NCBI GenBank assembly: GCA_047518265.1 | Contig: JAKZRG010000002.1 | Span: forward strand, 166,093-230,092 | Length of the DNA: 64,000 nucleotides | Source of the DNA: Oceanospirillum sp047518265 | Lineage (GTDB): Bacteria > Pseudomonadota > Gammaproteobacteria > Pseudomonadales > Halomonadaceae | Direction of reading: 5' to 3' | Shown here: positions 27,199 through 36,430 of the stretch, piece after piece | Position numbering within the stretch: position 1 is the stretch's first letter | Layout of the letters: the number at the start of each line of letters is the position of its first letter | Made by a program: the position numbers and the translations under genes | Notes under the pieces: generated by a model | Databases searched by the model: none | What the model was told of the DNA's origin: nothing | The model's input: only the letters and a program-made list of their open reading frames with translations

Positions 27199-27325
27199 TA
27201 TTTCAATTAAGAATTGAAATGTCATTCAGATAATACACATCTTTAGCTAATAGCTGCGTCAAAAATGCTTATACTGAAGACGAAGGTTTGATGTCCCCCA
27301 CACACAAACTAGTCGGACTCTAAAT

Positions 27326-28129
27326 ATGCTTAGAAACGTTATTGCAACCTATGCAGTGCTGTCTCTGCTGACATCTATACCCATCCTGGCCTCAGAAGAA
27401 GCGGGGGTTAAACAAGCCGCTCACTTCGCTGTCTATGAATACCCTCCCCTTTACCATACATCTATCGATGGCCATTTTTCTGGTACCTTAGGAGAAACTA
27501 TTAAGCAGATATGTCACAAAGGACAACTCAATTGCCAGAGCCAAATGTACCCTATCGCCAGAGCTTATGAGCTTGTTATATCGGGCAACGCCGATATCAG
27601 CATCTCTGGTACTCACCCTCGATTTGATACCTGTTGTACAGCCTCCGACTGGAGTTACCCTTGGAGTGCCGGGTTATTCTCTCTCAACAAGAATAAACAG
27701 ATTCCTCTATCAGAAGCCGACTTCACCGGTCAATCTCTAGTCATTGTCCGAGGCTGGCGCTCTCAGTATCGATTTATCCCAAATTTTGATCAGCTTGTCG
27801 CCGATAAAAAGATCAATGTTTATTACGCCAATAGTAATTACAGCGCCATAAAAATGCTTGAGAGCAACCGAGCTGATTTACTATGGGGGTCTGTGGATTT
27901 TTTATGGTATTTAGACAAGCTAAATCTTTCTCATAAGATCCAATATTCCGAGCGCTTAAAGATCCCCATTGTTCTTTGGGTTAACAAGAATAGACCCGAT
28001 GTACTCGAAGGACTTAACAGAGGTTACGCCAATCTATTAGTCAGTGAGCAGCTAGATAATCAAAATCTATTACGTCAGGATATTATGGCCGATGTTTACC
28101 AAGATGCTGAGATGAAGAAAAGTCAGTAA
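27326..28129 (+). CDS. Periplasmic solute-binding protein (family 3-like), orphan
   Basis: A 267-residue secreted protein with a signal peptide (cleavage near ILAS-EE). The mature part has the two-lobed family 3 binding-protein layout: an early aromatic-rich strand (FAVYEYPPLYHTS), GTLGETIKQICHKG, a central hinge with SLVIVRGWRSQY, and AIKMLESNRADLLWGS. Members bind amino acids or related small molecules. No permease or ATPase is adjacent. It has eight or so aromatic residues near the pocket and two cysteine pairs (CCTA and the early Cys), which may form disulfides. The ligand is not predictable. Confidence 0.75.
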   Translation: MLRNVIATYAVLSLLTSIPILASEEAGVKQAAHFAVYEYPPLYHTSIDGHFSGTLGETIKQICHKGQLNCQSQMYPIARAYELVISGNADISISGTHPRFDTCCTASDWSYPWSAGLFSLNKNKQIPLSEADFTGQSLVIVRGWRSQYRFIPNFDQLVADKKINVYYANSNYSAIKMLESNRADLLWGSVDFLWYLDKLNLSHKIQYSERLKIPIVLWVNKNRPDVLEGLNRGYANLLVSEQLDNQNLLRQDIMADVYQDAEMKKSQ

Positions 28130-28212
28130 CACCATTACTGATATAGCACCGCTATGCTTTATCAATGTAAATATATTCCGGATATTAGCTATACTAGGGT
28201 TGGATTTGATAG

Positions 28213-29172
28213 CTACCCTACTAATCCTTGCTTATCTGGCAAGCCTAATTGCCCCCTGGAAGAAACTCCCAAATGGCGCTCCATCAGTGTCGCGGCCCAC
28301 TCCAGATCACCACCAACAATCTGCTCCAAAATATCTAGATGCTCCTGACAGGATAGCTGCATACGTTCGGCATACAACACGGCACCAGACTCGGTAAAAC
28401 GTCGCATGCGATTATGTTGCCGAATAATCTCACCAAAATATCGGTTACCGGAAAAATCTGCCAGCATCTGATGAAAGTCGGCATTAATGTTCAGCAAGGC
28501 ATGATGCTGAGTTTCAAACACCAGACCATCAACCAGTTGCCGATGCAGTGCAATACAGGCCTCCAAACGGGCCATATCCACCCGAAACTGAGGACTGCGA
28601 ATACCGGCAGGTTCAATCAATCGGCGCAACTCATAACTGTCACGATTACTGTCAGAACAACCAATTAACCGAGTAAACAGCCAGCCCTTGCCCTGAGCCT
28701 TCTGTAATAAACCCTCACTGGTCAATTGCGTCAGGACTTTATTCAACGTCGCCTTAGGCACTGAGTAACGCCGAATCAGATCGGCCTCTGTTACCTGCTC
28801 ATCCAGCTGCCCCTTGACTCTATCCTGACCGATTTGCACATAAAGCTGATCCAATGGTGACTCCGGCAACATCATATTTACCTTCATCAACTCAACATTA
28901 TTCATGGATAACATCACGCCGCCCTGAGGCCGGGCAGAGACCACCTCAAAGTGTTCCAACAACTTCAAGGCTGCCCGAATCGGCGAACGGGAAACCCCCA
29001 GCTTTTCCGCTAGATCCCGTTCCGACAGATGACTACCAACATCCATCCCCTGCTGAATAAACATGGCTATTAACTGATGACTTAACTCCGCCTGCAGCGG
29101 ATTAATTTTCCGGCTACCATCACCCGAACTCCTGTTCAAAACATTGTTCTCCAGTATTGATTCGATCGGCAA
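28213..29172 (-). CDS. GntR-family regulator with two winged helix domains and an FCD domain
   Basis: A 319-residue regulator. A standard GntR winged helix lies at about residues 25-85 (SERDLAEKLGVSRSPIRAALKLLE). A second winged-helix-like segment follows at about 105-170 (TEADLIRRYSVPKATLNKVLTQLTSEGLLQKAQGKGW), then an FCD-type helical domain to the end. One helix-turn-helix per chain is normal for GntR proteins, so the duplicated N terminus is unusual. The 5' end overlaps the 3' end of the hydrolase gene by about 50 bases, suggesting one transcript. It may control the hydrolase or the nearby iron-siderophore genes. Confidence 0.75.
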   Translation of the reverse strand: MPIESILENNVLNRSSGDGSRKINPLQAELSHQLIAMFIQQGMDVGSHLSERDLAEKLGVSRSPIRAALKLLEHFEVVSARPQGGVMLSMNNVELMKVNMMLPESPLDQLYVQIGQDRVKGQLDEQVTEADLIRRYSVPKATLNKVLTQLTSEGLLQKAQGKGWLFTRLIGCSDSNRDSYELRRLIEPAGIRSPQFRVDMARLEACIALHRQLVDGLVFETQHHALLNINADFHQMLADFSGNRYFGEIIRQHNRMRRFTESGAVLYAERMQLSCQEHLDILEQIVGGDLEWAATLMERHLGVSSRGQLGLPDKQGLVG

Positions 29173-29953
29173 AAAAGGCCTCTACTCTAGGAATCAAGGG
29201 GTAGCCTTCATGTCCTAGCCCTGACACAACTTCATGACTCACCTGGCACCCTAGTACCTTAAGATGTTCTGCCAATGTGTGTGCACGCTCAAGCCGGTTT
29301 TTCCCCGCCTGATTGCACTCAGGTCGCCAATAGCGTGACTCAGGTGTCAGGTTAATTTCTGAACCATCTAAATCCTGATCACCCACCAGTATTTGTACTG
29401 GCACACCACGAATGGTATCAAAATTGACATTAATACCAAACAATTCTTTTGCATCGGATAACCCCATCCACCAGGTATTTTTAGTTGGCAAGGTCACAAC
29501 ACCCGGTGCACCGATAGATACAGCCTGTAAGCGTTCGGGGTGAAGATAGAAAAAACGATGGGCAAATTGTCCTCCACCGGAAAAGCCATGTAAAAAGAAT
29601 TTTTCTGTACTGACCGGAAAACGCTGTCTCACCTCATCCAACATAGCCAATAGAATCAAATCATAGCGAATACCCTTCTCTATCAGATACTTATAACCAC
29701 TAAGATCATTAATACTCGGTATACCTACAGGAAACAACGGGCTTAGAACCACACAACCATGACGTTCGGCAAAACCGGCAAACTCGTCCCGGTACGCCTC
29801 CGCCGTGCGACGGGAACCATGGACCACAACACAAACAGGTAAATCAGTCTGAAAACGTGCCTGCGATGGCACATACAGGCAATAACTAAACCGCTGATCA
29901 TACTGACAACTGTAAAAAGTGGTCGCACCCACATCATAAAGTCCCAAAGACAT
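29120..29953 (-). CDS. Alpha/beta hydrolase (esterase/PHB-depolymerase-like), possibly acting on a siderophore
   Basis: A 277-residue cytoplasmic hydrolase with the nucleophile elbow GFSGGGQF (Ser near residue 150), an oxyanion-side VVVHGSRR segment near 44-51, and a C-terminal GLGHEGYP histidine. It has no signal peptide. The start is the ATG at 29953, preceded by GGAG; a GTG four codons earlier also opens the frame. It is divergent from the TonB receptor across a Fur-box region, as are esterases that hydrolyse imported ferric siderophores. That role is an inference from position; a general esterase is equally possible. Confidence 0.65.
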   Translation of the reverse strand: MSLGLYDVGATTFYSCQYDQRFSYCLYVPSQARFQTDLPVCVVVHGSRRTAEAYRDEFAGFAERHGCVVLSPLFPVGIPSINDLSGYKYLIEKGIRYDLILLAMLDEVRQRFPVSTEKFFLHGFSGGGQFAHRFFYLHPERLQAVSIGAPGVVTLPTKNTWWMGLSDAKELFGINVNFDTIRGVPVQILVGDQDLDGSEINLTPESRYWRPECNQAGKNRLERAHTLAEHLKVLGCQVSHEVVSGLGHEGYPLIPRVEAFFADRINTGEQCFEQEFG

Positions 29954-29992
29954 CTTGCACTCCACATGGTTTTTTTATTACGATAAATACCA

Positions 29993-30011
29993 GTTAACGA
30001 AAACGATTATC
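29993..30011. promoter_or_regulatory. Putative Fur box
   Basis: The 19-mer GTTAACGAAAACGATTATC agrees with the Fur consensus GATAATGATAATCATTATC at 14 of 19 positions. It sits between the divergent hydrolase and TonB receptor genes, 35 bases before the receptor start, so iron-dependent repression of either side is expected. Confidence 0.6.
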
Positions 30012-30045
30012 AGAAACATTTAAATTAAAGTCGCAGATTCTACCT

Positions 30046-32166
30046 ATGAAATACTCAATCGTCGCACCTTTATTACTTTCGTCATCACTGACAGGCACTG
30101 TCGCCTTTGCTGACAGCTCCCAGGCTATCTCTCAAAATAAGCCTCAAAATGAGGATACTCTGGTGATCAGTGCATCCCGTCACAACACCACATTAAGTGA
30201 GGTCCCCCGCTCTATCACGGTGATTCCCAGAGATGAGTTGATGCAACAGATCAGCGTTTCCCGCTCTCTGGGCGATGCCCTAGGTAAGTTGGTGCCCGGC
30301 ATGGCCCCCTCAGGACAGATGTTAACCAACTTCAATCAAACCCTGCGTGGTCGTAAAATGCTGGTGCTGATTGACGGTATTCCACAAAACAGCAACCGGA
30401 ATATCTCCCGTGATCTGGCCACTATCGACCCCGTGAATATTGAACGCATTGAGGTGATTCGGGGTGGTAGCGCCATTTACGGCAGTGGTGCATCCGGCGG
30501 CATTATCAGTATCACCACGCGAAAAAATAACGGTGAATCCGAGTCGACTCTGGCTCTGAATAGCTCTCTGACCCATCCAGAAGATTCCATGGGCTGGAAG
30601 GCCTCCCATTACACCTCAGGCCAACAGGGCAACTTAGATTACGGATTGAATCTGGCCTACGAAAAAACCGCCGGTTTCTTTGATGCCAATGGCGATCGCA
30701 TTGCCCCTGAACTGGGCCAAGGGGATCTTGCCGACACAAGTTCTGTCAACTTGGCCGGTAAAGTGCGCTGGAGCGACGCGGAACAAGCCATCACCCTATC
30801 CTTGAGTCATCTAAAACGAGATCAGGATACTGACTACACCCGTATCGACGGTGATAGTGGCAAGGCCATTGCTGTTTCCGGCTTAGAGCTGGACGATCAG
30901 TCTGCGGTAGAAAACACTCAAGCCAACCTAGCCTGGTCTCTATACGATACGCCATTAGGCGCCCTAGACGCCCAGCTTTATTATCGGGACTCCTATAACC
31001 GATTTTTGCCCTTTGACGGTCGACCTTATAGTTCCTGGAATCATCTGGCTCAAACCGAACTGTCCGGCGAATACTGGGGCAGTCGTCTGACCCTGAATAC
31101 CCCGATCACCAACCAAAGCATGCTGCGCTGGGGTGTGGATTTCAATCATGCCACGGAAGAAGGCCCGGCACTGATTTATGATGGTGATATTTACGATAGC
31201 AGCAATAAACTCAGGTTTGTGCAAACCGGACAAAAGACCTTTGTGCCTGAAATTACACAAAAAACACTGGGGGGTTTTGCCCAGTTAGAAACCGATCTGA
31301 CAGAACAGCTGATCTGGGAAGCAGGCCTGCGCTACGAAACCATTTCGGCAGAATTTGATGACTATGTCACCCTGGGCCAAGAGACTCCCATTGATGGCGG
31401 TAAAGTCACCTATGATGACGTGATGTTTAATACCGGCCTGACCTTTTTAGCCACGGATCAGACCGAAGTTTATGCCAATTTCTCTCAAGGTTTTGAGCTA
31501 CCGGATCTTGGCCTGAGATTACGTTACACCTCAAACTTTGATGCCGATAACTCTGAGCTTGAACCCATCAAAACCGATAGCTATGAGATCGGTGTCCGTT
31601 CAGATCTGGGGAAAACACAGCTCACGGCAGCGGTTTTCCATAGCACCTCGGATTTAGGTAAAATTGCCATTGAGGACTTCTCGTTAGTACTGCCCCGAGT
31701 CAAAGAACGCATTACTGGCGTGGAATTAACCGCGGCTCATCAACTGAATTCACAGTGGCGACTGGGTGGTTTGATGACCTGGATGAAGGGGGAATCCTAC
31801 GATAAAAACCAGGCCCGCTGGTTGGATATGAACAGCTTCCGCATTCCCCCCCTGCAACTGAATACCTATGTTCAATTCGCTCAGTCCGCGCAATGGTTAC
31901 ACAAGCTGCAGCTGAACTACTCCGCTGATCGGGATGAGGCCTTTGAAGATGGCGCCGGTTGGGGGAGAGGCGAAGTTGAAGCCTATACGACCCTGGACTA
32001 CTACACCCGTTATCATCAGGGACAAAACACCCTAAGCATCGGTATTGAAAACCTCTTCAACAAAGAATACCGCACAGTAATGAGCCAACTGGATCGCTCC
32101 GAAAGCCAGGGCCAACACTATGCCGCAGGCAGAACCCTTCAGGTGGCGTACAGCTACCAATGGTAA
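30046..32166 (+). CDS. TonB-dependent siderophore receptor
   Basis: A 706-residue outer-membrane receptor. A signal peptide ends near residue 22 (GTVAFAD). A TonB box follows (EDTLVISASR, about 37-46), then a plug domain (VPRSITVIPRDEL, LIDGIPQNSNRN, VEVIRGG-type SAIYGSGASGGIISITTRK), and a 22-strand-type barrel ending in a terminal aromatic (AYSYQW). It imports a ferric siderophore using TonB energy. The ligand type (catecholate, hydroxamate or other) is not decided by the sequence. It heads a five-gene operon with 7-base and 4-base overlaps downstream. Confidence 0.93.
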   Translation: MKYSIVAPLLLSSSLTGTVAFADSSQAISQNKPQNEDTLVISASRHNTTLSEVPRSITVIPRDELMQQISVSRSLGDALGKLVPGMAPSGQMLTNFNQTLRGRKMLVLIDGIPQNSNRNISRDLATIDPVNIERIEVIRGGSAIYGSGASGGIISITTRKNNGESESTLALNSSLTHPEDSMGWKASHYTSGQQGNLDYGLNLAYEKTAGFFDANGDRIAPELGQGDLADTSSVNLAGKVRWSDAEQAITLSLSHLKRDQDTDYTRIDGDSGKAIAVSGLELDDQSAVENTQANLAWSLYDTPLGALDAQLYYRDSYNRFLPFDGRPYSSWNHLAQTELSGEYWGSRLTLNTPITNQSMLRWGVDFNHATEEGPALIYDGDIYDSSNKLRFVQTGQKTFVPEITQKTLGGFAQLETDLTEQLIWEAGLRYETISAEFDDYVTLGQETPIDGGKVTYDDVMFNTGLTFLATDQTEVYANFSQGFELPDLGLRLRYTSNFDADNSELEPIKTDSYEIGVRSDLGKTQLTAAVFHSTSDLGKIAIEDFSLVLPRVKERITGVELTAAHQLNSQWRLGGLMTWMKGESYDKNQARWLDMNSFRIPPLQLNTYVQFAQSAQWLHKLQLNYSADRDEAFEDGAGWGRGEVEAYTTLDYYTRYHQGQNTLSIGIENLFNKEYRTVMSQLDRSESQGQHYAAGRTLQVAYSYQW

Positions 32167-33110
32167 ACCTGAGACCCTCTTTCTCAGCAATCGCACTCTT
32201 ATCTCTGCTTTATGCAGAGATAAGTGTTGCTGCAGAAATAAAAACAGAAGCCAAAGCTGAAATTCGAAAAGCTAGTTGCATATCTATCCAACATGCTGCG
32301 GGAGAAACCTGTGTACCCGATCAGGTAAAAAAACTGGTGGTCTTGGATACCGGCGAACTGGATATCAGTATGAGCCTGGGCTATACCCCAGTCGCCACAA
32401 CCTATCCCTATCAGAAAACAAACCTGCCGGATTACATTGCCACTCCTGCGACCAGTATTGTGTCTATCGGTCTGAATTCACAGCCGGACCTGGAACGTAT
32501 TCTACAGATGCAACCGGATCTTATTCTGGGCAGTCAGTGGGTACACGGACACCTGTACCCAACGCTGAGTCAAATTGCCCCCACCGTACTGAGTGAAAAA
32601 GTCGGTGTCAGCTGGCGGGAAAATTTTAAGCTATTTGCTCAGGCCCTACAGCAGGAAAGAGAAGCCGAGCAAGTGCTTCAGCAATACGAACAACGCTGCC
32701 AGCAGATCAATCAGCAGTATCAACTCAAAGGCAGCCCCAGCATCTCTGTGGTACGTTCCATGCAGGATCATGTGCGCCTTTACCTGCAAGATACCTTTGT
32801 GCATAGCCTGCTATCTCAATGCGGTATTCGCCGCCCAGAGATTCAGGACAGTCTGGGATTTGCTATCCGACTGAGATCACCGGCTCAGATCCAACAATTA
32901 GAAGGCCATATCATTCTGCTCAGCGAATACAGCCCCAAACAAGGTTCATTAATCCGCCAATGGCAGAACACCCGTTTCTGGTCGCTACTGCAAGGCCCTA
33001 TTATCCCTATCGACGATAACCATTGGATGTTGGGTATCGGCCCTTTAGCCGCAGATAAAGTACTACAGGATTTAGAGGAGATTATTCAATCCTATGAGCC
33101 TGAAACTTAA
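32160..33110 (+). CDS. Periplasmic iron-siderophore-binding protein (FecB/FatB type)
   Basis: A 316-residue periplasmic protein with a signal peptide and a type III binding-protein fold (PF01497 type). Visible features are KKLVVLDTGELDISMSLGYTP near the N-lobe, NSQPDLERILQMQPDLILGSQW at the hinge, and the C-lobe WQNTRFWSLLQGPIIPIDDNHWM. It delivers a ferric siderophore to the two permeases that follow. The start overlaps the receptor stop by 7 bases, so translation is coupled. The binding residues do not identify a single siderophore. Confidence 0.9.
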   Translation: MVNLRPSFSAIALLSLLYAEISVAAEIKTEAKAEIRKASCISIQHAAGETCVPDQVKKLVVLDTGELDISMSLGYTPVATTYPYQKTNLPDYIATPATSIVSIGLNSQPDLERILQMQPDLILGSQWVHGHLYPTLSQIAPTVLSEKVGVSWRENFKLFAQALQQEREAEQVLQQYEQRCQQINQQYQLKGSPSISVVRSMQDHVRLYLQDTFVHSLLSQCGIRRPEIQDSLGFAIRLRSPAQIQQLEGHIILLSEYSPKQGSLIRQWQNTRFWSLLQGPIIPIDDNHWMLGIGPLAADKVLQDLEEIIQSYEPET

Positions 33111-34077
33111 ACTCTCGCTAGCAATTCTAACATTGACGCTGGCCAGCCTACTTTCCATTAGTGCTGGCTCGCCCTGGGTTCCCCTTACCTATCTCTTCCA
33201 GGTTTCGACTGAACACAGTATCAATATTAACCAGCTGGTGTTGACCGAACTCAGACTACCACGTTTAGCAGCCGCAATTCTGACCGGTAGTGCTCTGGGT
33301 TGTGCTGGTTTTTTACTGCAACGCTTAAGTCAGAACCCGCTCACCAGCCCATCCACTTTAGGTATTACTCAAGGAGCTGCGCTGGCACTGGTTTGCTTAT
33401 TTATCAGCGGCATAGAGATGCTACCCTGGGTTCGCTTTATCAGTGCCATGATAGGAGCACTACTGTCCGGATTACTACTAGTCAGTTTGTTTTACGCGGC
33501 CAAGACAAAAACAGATACCAGTACGCTACTATTACTTGGCGCCCTGTTATCCAGTTTATTTGCCGCGTTAACCACTTGCCTGCTCTTGCTGGATCAACAC
33601 GCCATTAATTCTATCCGCTTCTGGTTATCCGGTAGTCTTGAATTTATTCCAGCGCAACTTTTACCGGAATTAGCCCTTATTTGCAGTGTCGGTTATCTGG
33701 CCAGCTACCTGATGTTACCGGCACTGAACTTAATCAGTATAGGAGATGCAAAAGCCAGCAGTCTGGGAGCGTCTCCACAACGCATTTATCTAAGCATTAT
33801 GGCCATTGTTTTTTTACTCACCGGGGCCTCAGTGGCTATCGCTGGGCCTATACTCTTTACCGGCTTAGTCGTGCCACAACTGGCCCGCCTGACCTTTGGT
33901 ATCCAGGCCAAAGATCATCTCACCGGCAGTATCCTATTAGGCGCCGTACTTATGGTGCTGGCAGATGGCCTGACCCGTCTGATCTCACCGGACAGTCCCA
34001 TCTCGCCCAGTATCCCCATGGCAATCATCGGCGCACCCTGGTTTATCGCTCTGGTTTATCAGAGGTATCGTCGATGA
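33094..34077 (+). CDS. FecCD-type iron-siderophore ABC permease, first subunit
   Basis: A 327-residue inner-membrane permease of the BtuC/FecCD family with about nine hydrophobic helices. Family motifs are LPRLAAAILTGSALGCAGFLLQ near residue 55 and PNPLTSPSTLGI-type NPLTSPSTLGITQGAALAL near 88. The C-terminal GPILFTGLVVPQLARLT couples to the ATPase. Its 5' end overlaps the binding protein by 17 bases and its stop overlaps the next start (ATGA). It forms a heterodimeric channel with the following gene product. Confidence 0.92.
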   Translation: MSLKLKLSLAILTLTLASLLSISAGSPWVPLTYLFQVSTEHSININQLVLTELRLPRLAAAILTGSALGCAGFLLQRLSQNPLTSPSTLGITQGAALALVCLFISGIEMLPWVRFISAMIGALLSGLLLVSLFYAAKTKTDTSTLLLLGALLSSLFAALTTCLLLLDQHAINSIRFWLSGSLEFIPAQLLPELALICSVGYLASYLMLPALNLISIGDAKASSLGASPQRIYLSIMAIVFLLTGASVAIAGPILFTGLVVPQLARLTFGIQAKDHLTGSILLGAVLMVLADGLTRLISPDSPISPSIPMAIIGAPWFIALVYQRYRR

Positions 34078-35054
34078 GATCCACCGTCCACTATAAACAC
34101 CTGCCATTACTGTTAACGACAGTATTGGTCATGATGATTTATCTATTGAATGGCAGTTCCGATACCCTGGACTTACTGATGTCTAACAGCCTACGGCCGC
34201 AGGCTTGGCAGCTGATTATAGAGCTGCGTCTACCCCGCCTGTTGCTGGCGCTAACCGCAGGTGCCTGTCTGGCTTGTTCAGGGTTATTACTCCAGAGCCT
34301 GACCGCCAATTCCTTGGCCGACCCCGGTATTCTTGGGGTTAATCAGGGAGCCGCCATTGCAGTGTTAGTGAGCTCAATTCTGTTTACGGGTAATAGTCTG
34401 GCAGGACAAACACTGGCAGCAGTTTCCGGCAGCTTAGTATCTTTATTGGTCATTTGGTGGTTAAGTCAAAAACTAACGGCTATCGCCCTTATCCTGTGCG
34501 GCATCGGTTTATCCACCTTGTTATCCGCACTGTTAAATCTGATTATGATCAGTGCGGAGACACATCAGATCAATCATGTACTGACCTGGCTCGCGGGCAG
34601 CCTGTCTGGGGCTTATATGCAAAAAGCCCTGATATTAAGCCTATTAGCTTTCATTGCCGTCAGTCTTAGCGGACTGCTCTGCCGACATTTAACGCCCCTA
34701 TTATTGGATCAACAAAGCGCTCTCGCCTTGGGTTTGGGTCCGTCTATGCGCCAGCTTTGTTTATTAATGGCCGGTATTTTAAGTGCATTGGCCGTTACTG
34801 CAGTGGGCGCCCTGGCTTTTATTGGCCTACTGGCTCCTCACATCGCTCGGCTAGGGCAAGGTCAAACACCGTCAGAATTGCTGATCCCTTCCATCCTCTG
34901 GGGTTGTATTCTCTGTATCTTGGCCGATTTGATCGCACGCAGCCTGTTTGCGCCTCTTCAGCTGCCTTTTGGTCTTATTATCGCCATTGCCGGTGTACCC
35001 GGTTTTATTATCCTATTTCTTCGCAAACCACCTGTTACTAGGGCCTCAATGTGA
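34074..35054 (+). CDS. FecCD-type iron-siderophore ABC permease, second subunit
   Basis: A 326-residue inner-membrane permease paralogous to the preceding protein, with about nine helices. Motifs are LRLPRLLLALTAGACLACSG near residue 50, NSLADPGILGVNQGAAIAVL near 80, and AFIGLLAPHIARL near 245. The start is the ATG at 34074, which overlaps the upstream stop as ATGA; the frame stays open further upstream, but only as a shadow of the first permease. The stop codon overlaps the GTG start of the ATPase. Confidence 0.92.
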   Translation: MRSTVHYKHLPLLLTTVLVMMIYLLNGSSDTLDLLMSNSLRPQAWQLIIELRLPRLLLALTAGACLACSGLLLQSLTANSLADPGILGVNQGAAIAVLVSSILFTGNSLAGQTLAAVSGSLVSLLVIWWLSQKLTAIALILCGIGLSTLLSALLNLIMISAETHQINHVLTWLAGSLSGAYMQKALILSLLAFIAVSLSGLLCRHLTPLLLDQQSALALGLGPSMRQLCLLMAGILSALAVTAVGALAFIGLLAPHIARLGQGQTPSELLIPSILWGCILCILADLIARSLFAPLQLPFGLIIAIAGVPGFIILFLRKPPVTRASM

Positions 35055-35827
35055 ATGCCATTTGTGCTCAGAATATTAACGTGCAGTATCAAAACAAATC
35101 GATTCTGCATAATCTCAGCCTGGAAATCCCCAAGGGTCGTATCACAGCACTGCTGGGGGCCAACGGCTGTGGTAAATCAACCCTGTTAAAAGCGCTGGCC
35201 AATCAACTAGAGCTGACCCAAGGGCAAATCACCCTGAACGGCGCACCCATAGAAACACTCGCCCGTAAAGAGATCGCCAAACAGCTAGCATTCTTACCCC
35301 AACACCCCAGTGCACCGGAAACCCTGACGGTATCAGAATTGGTGGCCTTGGGCCGTTACCCCTACCGAAACCTCTTCTTCATCAATTCCAGTGAAGATAT
35401 CCAAATCACTCAACAGGCACTCGAAACCACAGGGCTCAATAAACTGTCTGAAAGAAGTTTAAGTCAATTATCCGGCGGACAACGACAAAGGGCTTGGTTG
35501 GCAATGATCCTGGCACAACAGGCCCCGATTATGATGCTGGATGAACCCACCAGCTTTCTGGATATCGCCCACCAGTACGAACTGCTTGCTCTGGTTAAAC
35601 GACTGAATCAAGAACAACAAACCACGGTGATTATGGTGTTGCACGATATCGGCCAGGCCATGCATTTTTCCGATCATATCGTTCTCCTGAAAGAAGGGCA
35701 GATTATCACCCAGGGAGCTCCTAAAGAGGTGATTACACCGGAATCGGTCAAAGAAGCCTTTAACTTTAACTGTCGCTTATATCAGGCAGATCACCCTATG
35801 CCACTGCTTGTACCAGAGGGATATTGA
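35051..35827 (+). CDS. Iron-siderophore ABC transporter ATPase (FecE/FhuC type)
   Basis: A 258-residue cytoplasmic ATPase: Walker A GANGCGKST near residue 37, Q-loop region LAFLPQHPSAPE, signature LSGGQRQR near 142, Walker B IMMLDEPTSFLD, and switch His in MVLHDIGQAM. It uses a GTG start (35051) inside the upstream stop region (GTGA overlap), so it is translated with the permeases. Together with the receptor, binding protein and permeases it completes an iron-siderophore import system. No siderophore synthesis genes are in the window. Confidence 0.94.
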   Translation: MNAICAQNINVQYQNKSILHNLSLEIPKGRITALLGANGCGKSTLLKALANQLELTQGQITLNGAPIETLARKEIAKQLAFLPQHPSAPETLTVSELVALGRYPYRNLFFINSSEDIQITQQALETTGLNKLSERSLSQLSGGQRQRAWLAMILAQQAPIMMLDEPTSFLDIAHQYELLALVKRLNQEQQTTVIMVLHDIGQAMHFSDHIVLLKEGQIITQGAPKEVITPESVKEAFNFNCRLYQADHPMPLLVPEGY

Positions 35828-35881
35828 GATTTAATTTTCTTTAGTACAAGCTAGCTATCACTCAACTTATGGCTAGACATA

Positions 35882-35919
35882 AAAAAACCGCTCACTGAGC
35901 CAACAGTAAGCGGTTTTTT
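35882..35919. terminator. Terminator between the siderophore operon and ilvH
   Basis: Long hairpin AAAAAACCGCT / AGCGGTTTTTT with an inner ACTG/CAGT stem, shared by two convergent operons. Confidence 0.85.
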
Positions 35920-35937
35920 ATACAGCGAGATAAGAGC

Positions 35938-36429
35938 TTATAGACTAAGCACTTTCTCCCCCCGTGAGATACCGGAAACACCGGTACGTACGACTTCTAG
36001 CACGGTATTAACACCCAGCGCTTGAATAAAGGCATCCAGCTTGTCGTTATCACCCACCATCTGCACCGTGTACATGGTATTGGTAACATCAACAATCTGA
36101 CCACGGAAAATATCCGTTGTACGCTTCACTTCAGCGCGCTGAGCACCAACGGCTTTCACCTTAACCAGCATCAGCTCACGTTCAATGTGCACGCCTTCTG
36201 TCAGGTCGACTAGCTTAATCACATCTACCAGCTTGTTTAGCTGCTTAGTAATCTGCTCAATCACCTGGTCTGAACCAATCGTGGTCAACGTTAAACGCGA
36301 CAACGTTGGATCTTCAGTAGCGGCAACATTTAATGATTCAATGTTGAAGTTACGCTGAGAAAACAGACCAACTACCCGTGACAGAGCACCAGCCTCATTT
36401 TCCATCAGAATTGAGATAATGTGTCGCAT
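35938..36429 (-). CDS. ilvH: Acetolactate synthase small subunit IlvH
   Basis: The 163-residue regulatory subunit, equal in length to E. coli IlvH. An N-terminal ACT domain (ISILMENEAGALSRVVGLFSQRNFN, about residues 5-75) binds valine for feedback inhibition, and the C-terminal domain (about 80-163) contacts the catalytic subunit. It begins one base after the ilvI stop, so the pair is translated in fixed ratio. Confidence 0.96.
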   Translation of the reverse strand: MRHIISILMENEAGALSRVVGLFSQRNFNIESLNVAATEDPTLSRLTLTTIGSDQVIEQITKQLNKLVDVIKLVDLTEGVHIERELMLVKVKAVGAQRAEVKRTTDIFRGQIVDVTNTMYTVQMVGDNDKLDAFIQALGVNTVLEVVRTGVSGISRGEKVLSL

Positions 36430-36430
36430 C

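Noticed and set aside
33681..34073. An N-terminal extension of the second permease giving 457 residues
   Set aside because: The extra part overlaps the first permease in another frame, and the ATG at 34074 fits the family start and the ATGA overlap.
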